A DNA stretch of 8,288 nucleotides from Pseudomonadota bacterium (GTDB lineage Bacteria > Pseudomonadota > Alphaproteobacteria > Rhizobiales > Rhizobiaceae). The stretch lies in the NCBI GenBank assembly GCA_023387715.1, contig JAEWHQ010000083.1, positions 1-8,288 of the forward strand. Direction: 5' to 3'. The position numbers and the translations under genes were made by a program. Below the pieces are notes generated by a model. The model saw only the letters and a program-made list of their open reading frames with translations, did not search any database and had not been told where the DNA came from. Shown here in pieces: positions 1 through 6,753 of this stretch; the first letter of the stretch is position 1; each line of letters begins with the position of its first letter.

Positions 1-2287
1 ACACCGTACCGGTACTGCTGATAATCGGTCGTCCGATATAGTCGCGGACGGATGCAACCGGCATTGGTTTACCCATCAAATACCCTTGAATGAGATCGGC
101 ACCGGCAGCGATGCGCACCAGCGCCAGTTGTTCTTCAGTTTCCACCCCTTCAACGGTCACACCTAAGCCCAGCTCATGGGACAAATGCGTCACCCCGCGC
201 AACAACATCAGTGAGCGGCGATCTTCCACAATATTGCGCACAAAAGAGCGGTCGACTTTCACTTTGGTCAGCGGCAGCGAGTTCAAATAACTCAAGCTGG
301 AATAGCCGGTACCAAAGTCGTCCAATGCAATATTAATGCCTTCATTCTTCAAAGATTGCAGCACCAGTGCGGTATTGTAACCATCATTGATAATCGCACT
401 CTCCGTCACTTCCACTTCCAAAAGATGCGGTGGAAGATTAGCATTGATCAGCGCATCAGCAATTATCTCTGCAATATTGGTATTTGCCAGATCGATGGCG
501 GACAGATTGACAGATACACCAACCTCGCCCCCCCATTGTGCGCAATCGAGACAAGCTTGACGCAGCATAAAACGGGTGATCTCGGAGATAACGCCCATTT
601 CTTCAGCCAGTGGAATATATTCAGCCGGAGAAATGGCGCCTAATTCCGGATGCTGCCAGCGTGACAGAGCCTCACAAGCAACTACACGCAGAGAATGCGC
701 ACTGACAATCGGCTGGTAAACAACGCTCAACGCGCCCTCAGAAATGGCCTTGCGAAGCTCGCCTTTCAGGCGCTGACGGCTGCGATATTTGACATCCATT
801 GCCTCTTCAAAAATCGCCCATTTCTTATGCTCATTGGACTTGGCTTCATAAAGCGCCAAATCAGCACGAATATGCATATCGCTGACATCACATTTACCGG
901 CTTCGCAAACGGCAACACCCATGTTGATATGGACGAGCACCTGCCCCGCATCCAACTTATAAACGCCGGTAACTGTATCCAGAATATGTTTGACGATTGC
1001 TTCGATTTCAGACTGCTCATTCAGACTGGCGACATAAACAACAAATTCGTCTCCGCCAAAGCGTGAGACGACAAAACGCTTCGAATCCAATTCACCCAAT
1101 CGAATAGCAAACAGCCTGAGCAGCTCATCACCGGCATGATGGCCAAGCGTATCATTGACATGTTTGAAATGATTAATGTCGATAACGATGAGACCGGAAT
1201 AAGCAACTTTCGGGTTCTGCGCTTTTAATGAGCGCACCATCGTATCAAAATAGCTGCGGTTCGGCAGTCCGGTCAGACTGTCATAACGTGCCATATGCTG
1301 AATTTGCGCTTCGGCCTCAACACGTTGGGTCACGTCGTCAAGGATCAAAACCGGCCCGCCGTCTTCACGCTGATTACCGATACATTCCACATAGCGATTA
1401 TTGGCAAACTGAAAAATATCGCGCTTGCGCATACCGCTTAGAATATCATCCATCCTCGCACTGACATTACGGAAATCATTATGCGGGAAAACGCCTTGCA
1501 AGCTACAATAACGCAAGACCGTTTCTATTGTGCGCCCTCTTATTCTGGTGCCTTCGGCGATACGAAGCATTTCAATGGCGCGATCATTGATGACAGAGAT
1601 TTTTTTATCGCCGTCAAACATGATCAGCCCCTGCGGCATATTATTCAAAGCCGCATCAAACCGGCTGGCCGCAATCGACAAACTATGCTTGCCCATAATC
1701 GCTTCAAACAAGAAGCGGCGCAAACCATTGGCCATCTGAATATTGGTGAGAAAATACGGCACTAACAACAAACCAGCAACCATCTGAAAGCGTGTGCCGC
1801 CCAGAAAAAAGCCGACCAAAACCGGCACAATCGCCGAGATCGACATTAATAGCACTGCCGCTGCAGAAGGATAGTTACGCCCGACAATCGAGGCAACTGA
1901 TCCCATCAAAACCGCAAGACTGGTTAGTTCGGCAAATGAATCACGGGCAACATAGGTGCTATAAAAACACACAAGTCCAAGCAGCAAACAAACCAATGAA
2001 GCACCAATCAGATAGCGCCCTTCCCAATGGTTCAATTGTTCATGCGTCATAGCAGCGGTTCTGGCTCGATCAAAACGCGACATGTCAAACAAGCGTCCAC
2101 TTGTGACAATACAAAAGCCAACACCGAACCAGAGATAGGCAACATCACGGGTTTTGAAGAAAATAACACCGCAACCGACCAGATGCGCGACAAGGCCGAA
2201 CCAAAGGGTTGTCCGGTGCCCGTAAAGCGACCGCATAAAAGATAGCCGAACATCTTCTGGTATGTCGGTACGCCGGCGCATTGCCAT
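1..2287 (-). CDS. Membrane-anchored PAS-GGDEF-EAL cyclic-di-GMP protein (3' end outside window)
   Basis: Predicted bifunctional diguanylate cyclase/phosphodiesterase; 762 codons are visible and the C-terminus is cut by the window edge. The N-terminal ~185 residues hold about six hydrophobic segments (roughly 28-45, 49-64, 92-113, 118-136, 141-162, 167-185). A PAS-like domain follows (~208-325, beginning RFDAALNNMPQGLIMFD). The GGDEF domain (~331-490) has DSLTGLPNR, DINHFKHVNDTLGHHAGD and an intact GGDEF at 411-415. No RxxD inhibitory site sits at the usual spacing before it. The EAL domain (~510-755) keeps the expected catalytic residues: E539 of EAL, N594, E626, D656-D657 in DDFGTGYSSL, K677 and E713. 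Both activities therefore look possible, with the PAS or membrane part probably sensing a signal; the signal and the net activity are unknown. The ATG at 2287 is preceded by AAGGAG (2301-2306) at a longish 13 nt, and an in-frame stop lies just upstream. An ATG two codons in is the only close alternative. Little of the protein should be missing, since the EAL domain is essentially complete. Confidence 0.95.
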   Translation of the reverse strand, partial: MAMRRRTDIPEDVRLSFMRSLYGHRTTLWFGLVAHLVGCGVIFFKTRDVAYLWFGVGFCIVTSGRLFDMSRFDRARTAAMTHEQLNHWEGRYLIGASLVCLLLGLVCFYSTYVARDSFAELTSLAVLMGSVASIVGRNYPSAAAVLLMSISAIVPVLVGFFLGGTRFQMVAGLLLVPYFLTNIQMANGLRRFLFEAIMGKHSLSIAASRFDAALNNMPQGLIMFDGDKKISVINDRAIEMLRIAEGTRIRGRTIETVLRYCSLQGVFPHNDFRNVSARMDDILSGMRKRDIFQFANNRYVECIGNQREDGGPVLILDDVTQRVEAEAQIQHMARYDSLTGLPNRSYFDTMVRSLKAQNPKVAYSGLIVIDINHFKHVNDTLGHHAGDELLRLFAIRLGELDSKRFVVSRFGGDEFVVYVASLNEQSEIEAIVKHILDTVTGVYKLDAGQVLVHINMGVAVCEAGKCDVSDMHIRADLALYEAKSNEHKKWAIFEEAMDVKYRSRQRLKGELRKAISEGALSVVYQPIVSAHSLRVVACEALSRWQHPELGAISPAEYIPLAEEMGVISEITRFMLRQACLDCAQWGGEVGVSVNLSAIDLANTNIAEIIADALINANLPPHLLEVEVTESAIINDGYNTALVLQSLKNEGINIALDDFGTGYSSLSYLNSLPLTKVKVDRSFVRNIVEDRRSLMLLRGVTHLSHELGLGVTVEGVETEEQLALVRIAAGADLIQGYLMGKPMPVASVRDYIGRPIISSTGTV

Positions 2288-2315
2288 ATTTTACCCAATT
2301 CTCCTTAATTACCTG

Positions 2316-2324
2316 ATTATACCA
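2316..2324 (-). promoter_or_regulatory. Probable extended -10 promoter of the GGDEF-EAL gene
   Basis: Read on the minus strand this is TGGTATAAT, a perfect TATAAT hexamer (2316-2321) preceded by the TG of an extended -10. No good -35 lies 16-18 bp upstream, as is usual for extended -10 promoters. Transcription would begin near 2309, leaving a leader of only ~20 nt that still includes the AAGGAG at 2301-2306. Confidence 0.5.
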
Positions 2325-2364
2325 TCAATCAATTAAAAAATGATTTCCAATAATAAAACCAATA

Positions 2365-2390
2365 GTTGTAATTGCATCAATACTTACAAC
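2365..2390. repeat. Inverted repeat GTTGTAA-N12-TTACAAC upstream of the GGDEF-EAL promoter
   Basis: Two perfect 7-bp arms, GTTGTAA at 2365-2371 and TTACAAC at 2384-2390, with 12 nt between. Arm centres are 19 bp apart, close to two helical turns. The site lies about 55-80 bp upstream of the predicted transcription start, a usual place for an activator. The binding protein is unknown and the AT-rich setting raises the chance of coincidence. Confidence 0.35.
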
Positions 2391-2418
2391 CAAACGCATC
2401 GACCTGAAATATAGCTTC

Positions 2419-2434
2419 AGTATTAAATAATACT
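2419..2434. repeat. 16-bp near-perfect palindrome AGTATTA-AA-TAATACT
   Basis: Two 7-bp arms (2419-2425 and 2428-2434) separated by AA. It adjoins a second small repeat, CTGAA (2404-2408) with TTCAG (2416-2420), sharing two bases with it. It lies over 100 bp upstream of the predicted GGDEF-EAL start. It could be an operator half of the same control region; chance in AT-rich DNA is the alternative. Confidence 0.3.
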
Positions 2435-2605
2435 ATTCATCCACTCTCTTTGAAAAACAAAGCTGCCGCCTTTTCGGTTAAAAATAAATATGAATATAAT
2501 ACGTCCATCAAAAACAATGTCTTATTTTTTGATATTGTCCATTAGCAAATAAGCCTTTTTAACTTTTGACGTTTGCACCAAAGGTTGCAACCTGTCAGTT
2601 ATCAC

Positions 2606-3349
2606 TTACAGATTATGTCCGCCATCAATTGTGACTATTGTACCGGTCATATAAGCGCTGGCATCGGAAGCAAGCATCAAAACTGCTCCATCCAGATCGC
2701 ATAAGTCACCCAAGCGGCGCATCGGATTTTGTGCTTTTAAAAAGCCTGCCGCAGGCCCTTCCAGCAAATCAGCATTAATACCGGTTGGAAACCAGCCCGG
2801 CGCAATCGCATTCACACGGATTGAGTGTTGCGCCCATTCCACCGCCAAAGCGCGGGTCATTTGCGAAATAGCTGCTTTCGACATCGAATAGGCAGCAGCG
2901 CCTTTTTGCACGCGCTCAGCCAGAATACTGGTGGTGTTAATAATAGCACCGGCTTTTTTAGCAGCAATCATCCGCTTGGCAGCGGTTTGCGCTACCATAA
3001 AAGCACCGCCCACATTGACACTGAAAATATGCTCCAGCATATCACAGCTCGTATCAAGGGCGCGCGATTGATGCGCAACACCGGCATTATTGAAAACCAC
3101 GTCAACCGTACCAAATTTGGCTTCGGTTTTATCAAAAATGCTAGTCACATCCTCATGCTTGGTTACATCTGCCGTGATGTAATAAACACGGTCGGAATGA
3201 ATTTCCGGCTCATTGTGTGTAAAGCCCACACAAACAACATGCGCACCATGCTCTGCCAGAAGTGTAACAATCCGTTGCCCGATACCCGACGACCCGCCAG
3301 TTACAACAATAACTTTATCCTTGACGGAAAATAGCTCGCTGCCCGTCAT
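2606..3349 (-). CDS. Classical short-chain dehydrogenase/reductase (SDR)
   Basis: A 247-residue NAD(P)-dependent oxidoreductase of the classical SDR family, of normal length and probably cytoplasmic. Visible motifs in order: the TGGSSGIG nucleotide-binding turn (17-24), NNAG (87-90), N112 in VNV, catalytic S141, and YSMSK with Y154 and K158. The C-terminus ends in the common TGxxxxIDGGH pattern. The residues after strand beta-2 (VVCVGFT) lack the Asp typical of NAD-specific members, so cofactor preference is open. The ATG at 3349 has a good GAGGGG ribosome site (3354-3359) 4 nt upstream. The family covers 3-oxoacyl-ACP reductases, gluconate 5-dehydrogenases and many sugar or alcohol dehydrogenases; nothing here fixes the substrate. 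Its neighbours (amidotransferase, hydroxyacid dehydrogenase, LacI repressor) favour a catabolic role over fatty acid synthesis. It is transcribed divergently from the amidotransferase gene. Confidence 0.93.
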   Translation of the reverse strand: MTGSELFSVKDKVIVVTGGSSGIGQRIVTLLAEHGAHVVCVGFTHNEPEIHSDRVYYITADVTKHEDVTSIFDKTEAKFGTVDVVFNNAGVAHQSRALDTSCDMLEHIFSVNVGGAFMVAQTAAKRMIAAKKAGAIINTTSILAERVQKGAAAYSMSKAAISQMTRALAVEWAQHSIRVNAIAPGWFPTGINADLLEGPAAGFLKAQNPMRRLGDLCDLDGAVLMLASDASAYMTGTIVTIDGGHNL

Positions 3350-3561
3350 ATTTCCCCTCAGATTAAAATCTTCTTTTTACCCATTGGTCATAATATACTT
3401 TTTCGACAACCGACAAGGCTGTTTGGTTAAAAGTTTTGCCGATCAGTCACATAATTTAGATTTATGGGATCACTGTACCTTTTATACACAATTTGCCCCC
3501 CACAAAATCAGATATTGCTTCATTAAACGCCAACGCTTATTTAAGCAAAAAAGAATTTTCA

Positions 3562-3584
3562 TCAGGCCATTGCATATTGCCTGA
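3562..3584. repeat. Interrupted inverted repeat TCAGGC...GCCTGA upstream of the amidotransferase promoter
   Basis: Perfect 6-bp arms at 3562-3567 and 3579-3584, extended inward by an AT/AT pair after one mismatch, around a TGCAT centre. It ends 3 bp before the proposed -35, a position suited to an activator or repressor. The regulator is unknown; a minor RNA hairpin is the other reading. Confidence 0.35.
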
Positions 3585-3587
3585 CTT

Positions 3588-3616
3588 TTGGGAAAACTCG
3601 CGCCAATATCTATATT
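3588..3616 (+). promoter_or_regulatory. Candidate promoter of the PuuD-like amidotransferase gene
   Basis: TTGGGA (3588-3593) and TATATT (3611-3616) are separated by an ideal 17 bp. They match the sigma-70 hexamers at 4/6 and 5/6. The start would be near 3623, giving a leader of about 80 nt. A nearer alternative (TTGAGA at 3661 with TAAAAT at 3682) has a 15-bp spacer and would start almost on the ribosome site, so I prefer this one. Confidence 0.4.
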
Positions 3617-3705
3617 GCTGTCATGTCACTGTCTTCTGCATAAAATAGGCAAAATTCATATTGAGACACGACAACAATAATTAAAATTTATAACAGGGTT
3701 ATTAT

Positions 3706-4467
3706 ATGTCCGACATGAAGCGTCCGCTTGTTGCTATTCCCTCTGATTTAAAAAAGATCGACAATGTCAGCTGGCATGCTGTCTCCGAGCAATATTTGGT
3801 GGCTGCCGCAGAAATTGCTGGCCTCACCCCGATTATGATCCCGGCAATGGGTGATGCCATTAGCATTGACGCGATATTGGAAGTGGTTGACGGTGTTCTG
3901 CTCTCCGGTTCAATCTCCAATATTCACCCCCACCACTACGGCGTTGAAGCAAGTCAGGCCTATGAACCCTTCGATCAGGCACGCGATGCCACCACACTGC
4001 CGCTGATCCGCAAAGCGATTGAAAAAGGTGTGCCGCTCTTGGCAATCTGCCGCGGACTGCAAGAGCTCAATGTGGCTTTGGGCGGCTCACTGGCAACTGA
4101 AATTCATGAGATTGACGGTCGCAACGATCATCGCTCGCCAACCAGTGACAGTCGTGATGAGCGCTACCGCCTTGCCCATCCGATAACGATTGAGCCGGAT
4201 TCATGCCTTGCAACCATCATCAATGCAGAAACAATTACCGTTAATTCACTGCATCGTCAGGCAATCGATCAGCTAGCGCCAAGCCTGACGGTTGAAGCCA
4301 GCGCCGAAGACGGCACAGTGGAAGCCGTTTCGGTAAAAAATGCCAAAAGTTTTGCACTCGGCACGCAGTGGCATCCGGAATATTGGGCAAAAACCGATGC
4401 CCCGTCCCGCCAGATTTTCGAAGCATTCGGTGATGCGGTTCGTGCCCACCATAAAAAACGCAGCTGA
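3706..4467 (+). CDS. Class I glutamine amidotransferase, PuuD-like gamma-glutamyl hydrolase (peptidase C26)
   Basis: A 253-residue protein of the peptidase C26 family, whose best-known member PuuD hydrolyses gamma-glutamyl-GABA in putrescine breakdown. The nucleophile C115 lies in LLAICRGLQELNVALGG, and the rest of the triad is H223 and E225 in TQWHPEY. The family loop with HPHHYG (~74-79) is present; its LSGS turn stands where many relatives have a double Gly. Length is normal, and no synthetase domain is fused, so it should act as a free hydrolase. The ATG at 3706 has AGGG (3695-3698) 7 nt upstream; an ATG three codons later is a less likely start. No glutamate-putrescine ligase, aminotransferase or aldehyde dehydrogenase gene is visible, so a role in putrescine use is inferred from the family only. 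Another gamma-glutamyl amide could be the substrate. The gene is monocistronic, ending at a strong terminator. Confidence 0.9.
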   Translation: MSDMKRPLVAIPSDLKKIDNVSWHAVSEQYLVAAAEIAGLTPIMIPAMGDAISIDAILEVVDGVLLSGSISNIHPHHYGVEASQAYEPFDQARDATTLPLIRKAIEKGVPLLAICRGLQELNVALGGSLATEIHEIDGRNDHRSPTSDSRDERYRLAHPITIEPDSCLATIINAETITVNSLHRQAIDQLAPSLTVEASAEDGTVEAVSVKNAKSFALGTQWHPEYWAKTDAPSRQIFEAFGDAVRAHHKKRS

Positions 4468-4489
4468 TTATTATCAGCGCAACTCATAA

Positions 4490-4525
4490 AAAAGCCCCGT
4501 ATTGAACGCTCAATACGGGGCTTTT
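4490..4525. terminator. Bidirectional rho-independent terminator between convergent genes
   Basis: A perfect 16-bp stem (4490-4505 with 4510-4525) closes on a 4-nt ACGC loop, with a GCCCCG/CGGGGC core. Four T residues end the stem on the plus strand (4522-4525) and six on the minus strand (4488-4493 read as T). It lies 22 bp after the amidotransferase stop and 3 bp after the dehydrogenase stop, so it can end transcription from both sides, with the better T-run for the dehydrogenase transcript. Confidence 0.93.
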
Positions 4526-4528
4526 CAA

Positions 4529-5500
4529 TTAGTATGGACGGGTCACTGTTTTCGTTTCCCATACAGGTGTCACCACCTCACCTGAGCCAAACCAGCCGAG
4601 CAGATTATCAATCACCAGATTGCTCATATTCAGTCTGGTCAGTTCCGAAGCCGATGCAATATGCGGCAGCAACACGACATTCTCCATTTGCATCAGTTCT
4701 TCCGGCACATGCGGTTCTTTTTCAAACACATCAAGACCGGCAGCAGCAATCACACCATCTTGCAGCGCTTTAATAAGCGCTTTTTCATCCACCAGCGAAC
4801 CACGGCCGACATTAATCAAAACGCCGTTTTTGCCTAAAGCTTCCAGCACATCTTTATTCACTGCATGATTGGTTTCGGCACTTGCCGGTGCCACCAAAAT
4901 TAAGGTGTCGACAGCTTGGGCAAGCTCCAGCAGGCTTGGATAATAAGTGTAGGAAACATCCGCCGCTTTGCGGCGATTGTGATAAGAAACCGGCAGATTA
5001 AAAGCTTCGATACGGCGCGCAATTGCCTTGCCGATGCGGCCAAGACCAAAAATGCCGACTTTACGCTCGCGCAACGACAATTTGGAAAGCGGATAACCAC
5101 CTTGTTGCCATTTACCTTGCAACAGATGATTTTGTGCGCGGGGCAATTCACGCACTGTATTAATCAGCAAACCAAGCGCGGTGTCGGCCACTTCTTCGGT
5201 CAGCACATCCGGCGTATTGGTGACCATGATGTTTTTCTGTGCCGCATATTCGGCATCAATACCATCATAACCAACGCCAAAATTGCTGATAATTTCCAAA
5301 TGAGGCAGCTGATCCATCAAGCTGTTGGGAAATCTCACCCCAATACTGTTAATCACAGCCTTGATAGCAGGCAGGTCAGCCGCTTCAAGCTTGCTGCCGT
5401 CGCCATCAACCAAATGGATCAGATCAAATTCAGGTTTTAAGCGCTCCAACACGGTTGTACTAAACTTGCCCAAAACCAGTATTGTCTGTTTCTGACCCAT
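4529..5500 (-). CDS. D-2-hydroxyacid dehydrogenase (glyoxylate/hydroxypyruvate reductase-like)
   Basis: A 323-residue cytoplasmic NAD(P)-dependent oxidoreductase that interconverts a 2-keto acid and a D-2-hydroxy acid. The N-terminal catalytic domain includes SNFGVGYDGID (72-82). The Rossmann domain has GLGRIG (152-157). The catalytic set is R233 (NVGRGSLVD), E262 (VFEKEP) and H280 (LLPHIAS). The NRRK at 175-178, where NAD-specific enzymes usually have an Asp, suggests NADP(H), as in GRHPR/GhrB-like enzymes. I chose ATG 5500 because GAGGGA (5508-5513) sits 7 nt upstream; the in-frame GTG at 5515 overlaps that ribosome site and would add five residues. It begins 27 bp after the lacI stop with no terminator between, so the two are probably one operon. 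Glyoxylate, hydroxypyruvate or 2-ketogluconate are family-typical substrates, none proven here. Confidence 0.93.
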   Translation of the reverse strand: MGQKQTILVLGKFSTTVLERLKPEFDLIHLVDGDGSKLEAADLPAIKAVINSIGVRFPNSLMDQLPHLEIISNFGVGYDGIDAEYAAQKNIMVTNTPDVLTEEVADTALGLLINTVRELPRAQNHLLQGKWQQGGYPLSKLSLRERKVGIFGLGRIGKAIARRIEAFNLPVSYHNRRKAADVSYTYYPSLLELAQAVDTLILVAPASAETNHAVNKDVLEALGKNGVLINVGRGSLVDEKALIKALQDGVIAAAGLDVFEKEPHVPEELMQMENVVLLPHIASASELTRLNMSNLVIDNLLGWFGSGEVVTPVWETKTVTRPY

Positions 5501-5507
5501 CGTTGCA

Positions 5508-5513
5508 TCCCTC
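5508..5513 (-). promoter_or_regulatory. Ribosome binding site deciding the dehydrogenase start
   Basis: GAGGGA read on the minus strand, 7 nt before ATG 5500. It overlaps the alternative GTG codon at 5513-5515, which has no comparable site of its own, so the ATG is the better start. Confidence 0.65.
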
Positions 5514-5527
5514 ACTTTATAATAATA

Positions 5528-6547
5528 TCAGCTTTTCTTCGGCTTCGTTGTCGATTGACGAATATGAAGCTCGGGATGGATCAACTCCTGCGGCACCGGA
5601 ACCGGCACACCGTTAAGCTGATCCAGCAAAGCACGCGCCGCACGGCGTCCTACTTCGCGCTGGCCGTTCCAGACAGTTGTCAGTGCCGGTGTGGCAATGG
5701 CTGCTTCTTCCAGATCATCGTAACCGGTAACCGAAATATCCTCACCCGGTATCAGCCCTGCACGGGCAATACCATTCATCAAACCAATGGCGGTCAGGTC
5801 GTTCCAGCAAACAGCCGCGGTTGGCTTATCTTTCAAAGCCAAGAATTGCGGCGCGACTTCAAAGCCGCCTTGCTTGGTACGCGGCCCCTGAATGCGCCAT
5901 TCAGGTTTAACTTCGAGACCGGCCTTTTCCATCGCCATCATATAACCGAGATAACGGTCACGACCGGTCGATGTCTGATCGGTGCCCCCGATCATGGCGA
6001 TCTTTTTATGACCAAGAGAAATCAGGTGATTGGTGGCAAGGCTCATACCATAAGCATCATCACCGCGGAAAACCGGCGCATCGACACCTTCAACGCTACG
6101 TGCAATCAGCACGATCGGCAGGCCGTTATCCTCGGCAAGCTGAATATCTTCCGCCGGTGTGCCGATCGCCGGAGACATAATCACGCCATCCGCACCAAGC
6201 TGCAATAAAGTGTCGATAAATGTGCGCTGCTTTTCCAACTGATCATAATGGTTGGAGAGAATGAATGTCTGGCGCGAGCGATCAAGCTCGGTTTCAATCG
6301 AGCGCAAAATCTCGGCAAAAAACGGGTTCATGATGTCATGCACCACCACGCCGACAATGCCGGAGCGCGATGTGCGCAAACTGGCCGCACGGCGATTATA
6401 AATATAACCGATCTCGCGGGCATGTTCTTTAATCTTGTCGCGGGTCTGGTCAGCCACCAAGGGGCTGTCACGCAATGCCAGTGAAACAGTCGCAGTGGAA
6501 ACACCCAATGCATCAGCAATGGTGGATAGCTTAATTTTTTGAGCCAC
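5528..6547 (-). CDS. LacI/GalR-family transcriptional repressor
   Basis: A full-length (339-residue) LacI-family regulator. Residues 7-26 form the helix-turn-helix (LSTIADALGVSTATVSLAL); the headpiece continues to the hinge helix around NRRAASLRTSRS (51-62), with the minor-groove Leu at 57. The rest is a periplasmic-binding-protein-like effector domain (from GIVGVVVHDIMNPFFAEI, with CWNDLTAIG and ISVTGYDD near the end), so the inducer is likely a sugar, sugar acid or similar small molecule. Translation probably starts at GTG 6547 with AGGAGG (6552-6557) 4 nt upstream. It is followed by the hydroxyacid dehydrogenase gene in the same direction and faces the creatininase-family gene across a shared promoter region. 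Regulating these two genes, and itself, is the simplest expectation. Which LacI subgroup it belongs to, and the inducer, cannot be told from sequence alone. Confidence 0.95.
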   Translation of the reverse strand: MAQKIKLSTIADALGVSTATVSLALRDSPLVADQTRDKIKEHAREIGYIYNRRAASLRTSRSGIVGVVVHDIMNPFFAEILRSIETELDRSRQTFILSNHYDQLEKQRTFIDTLLQLGADGVIMSPAIGTPAEDIQLAEDNGLPIVLIARSVEGVDAPVFRGDDAYGMSLATNHLISLGHKKIAMIGGTDQTSTGRDRYLGYMMAMEKAGLEVKPEWRIQGPRTKQGGFEVAPQFLALKDKPTAAVCWNDLTAIGLMNGIARAGLIPGEDISVTGYDDLEEAAIATPALTTVWNGQREVGRRAARALLDQLNGVPVPVPQELIHPELHIRQSTTKPKKS

Positions 6548-6572
6548 GACGCCTCCTGTTCAACCCCCGTTA

Positions 6573-6590
6573 ACCTGATATTTTTCAGGT
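6573..6590. repeat. Inverted repeat ACCTGA-TATTTT-TCAGGT in the lacI leader
   Basis: Perfect 6-bp arms at 6573-6578 and 6585-6590 around 6 nt, 15 bp upstream of the lacI ribosome site. As DNA it could be an autoregulatory operator; as RNA it could be a small hairpin in the lacI leader. No T-run follows on the minus strand, so it is not a terminator. Confidence 0.4.
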
Positions 6591-6617
6591 CGCCTCCCGC
6601 TTTAGCAGGACAATGTC

Positions 6618-6651
6618 GCATATTTTTACACAAGCATGCACATAAATATGC
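6618..6651. repeat. Inverted repeat GCATATTT-N18-AAATATGC in the lacI/creatininase control region
   Basis: Perfect 8-bp arms at 6618-6625 and 6644-6651. The spacer includes GCATGC (6634-6639). Arm centres are 26 bp apart, which is long for one LacI dimer but could suit two sites or another regulator. It abuts the palindrome at 6651-6665. Confidence 0.35.
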
Positions 6652-6665
6652 CTTATATAATAAGG
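6651..6665. promoter_or_regulatory. Perfect palindrome CCTTAT-ATA-ATAAGG enclosing a TATAAT box (candidate operator)
   Basis: Arms of 6 bp (6651-6656, 6660-6665) flank ATA. The plus-strand TATAAT at 6656-6661 is a perfect -10 hexamer for the creatininase-family gene, though the -35 region 16-18 bp upstream is poor. A repressor bound here would block that promoter. The divergent lacI gene makes its product the first candidate, but the site lacks the central CG usual in LacI-family operators, so the binder is uncertain. Confidence 0.45.
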
Positions 6666-6753
6666 TTTAGTAAATTGCTCTGGTAATGAGATCAATATGG
6701 AATGATATGAATTCTGTCATTGCAGCGATAAATTGAAGCTTACATCAAACGGA

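Larger units (their letters stand above)
2288..2605. other. AT-rich intergenic region between the SDR and GGDEF-EAL genes
   Basis: No convincing gene in either strand. It contains the probable promoter of the GGDEF-EAL gene (2316-2324) and three short inverted repeats: 2365-2390, 2404-2420 (CTGAA...TTCAG) and 2419-2434. There is also a 7-bp repeat, CTTATTT (2521-2527) with AAATAAG (2547-2553), enclosing 19 nt. It could be a weak hairpin after the SDR gene, but the stem is all A/T except one G-C pair and no T-run follows directly on the minus strand, so I do not call a terminator. GGTTGCAACC at 2583-2592 is a perfect 10-bp palindrome just past the SDR stop, with no assignable role. Confidence 0.6.
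3350..3705. other. Divergent intergenic region between the SDR and amidotransferase genes
   Basis: No supported gene; a plus-strand frame of 123 codons at 3213-3584 overlaps the SDR coding region antisense and has no family-like features. The region holds a plausible plus-strand promoter (3588-3616), a 23-nt interrupted inverted repeat just upstream of it (3562-3584), and a small repeat GCTTA-TT-TAAGC (3535-3546). On the SDR side I see a possible minus-strand -10 (TATATT near 3390-3400) but no matching -35, so I do not call a promoter there. Confidence 0.55.

Noticed and set aside
695..1066. Plus-strand open frames opposite the GGDEF-EAL gene, such as this 123-codon one
   Set aside because: They are antisense to a gene with continuous, motif-rich coding across 762 codons and show no recognisable protein features.
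2521..2553. CTTATTT...AAATAAG repeat as a terminator for the SDR gene
   Set aside because: The stem is nearly all A/T, the loop is 19 nt and no T-run follows directly on the minus strand.
2825..3334. 169-codon plus-strand open frame opposite the SDR gene
   Set aside because: The minus strand carries all SDR motifs with a good ribosome site; the plus frame has a low-quality, shadow-like composition.
2288..3705. AT-rich spacers as marks of a mobile element or attachment site
   Set aside because: No integrase, transposase, tRNA or flanking direct repeats are seen, and the flanking genes are intact.
3698..3712. TTATTATAT near the amidotransferase start as a second copy of the palindrome at 6651-6665
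   Set aside because: Only the central AT bases agree; both GG/CC ends fail, and it sits between the ribosome site and the ATG.
5555..6208. 217-codon plus-strand open frame opposite lacI
   Set aside because: It is antisense to an unmistakable full-length LacI-family protein, and its product resembles no family.
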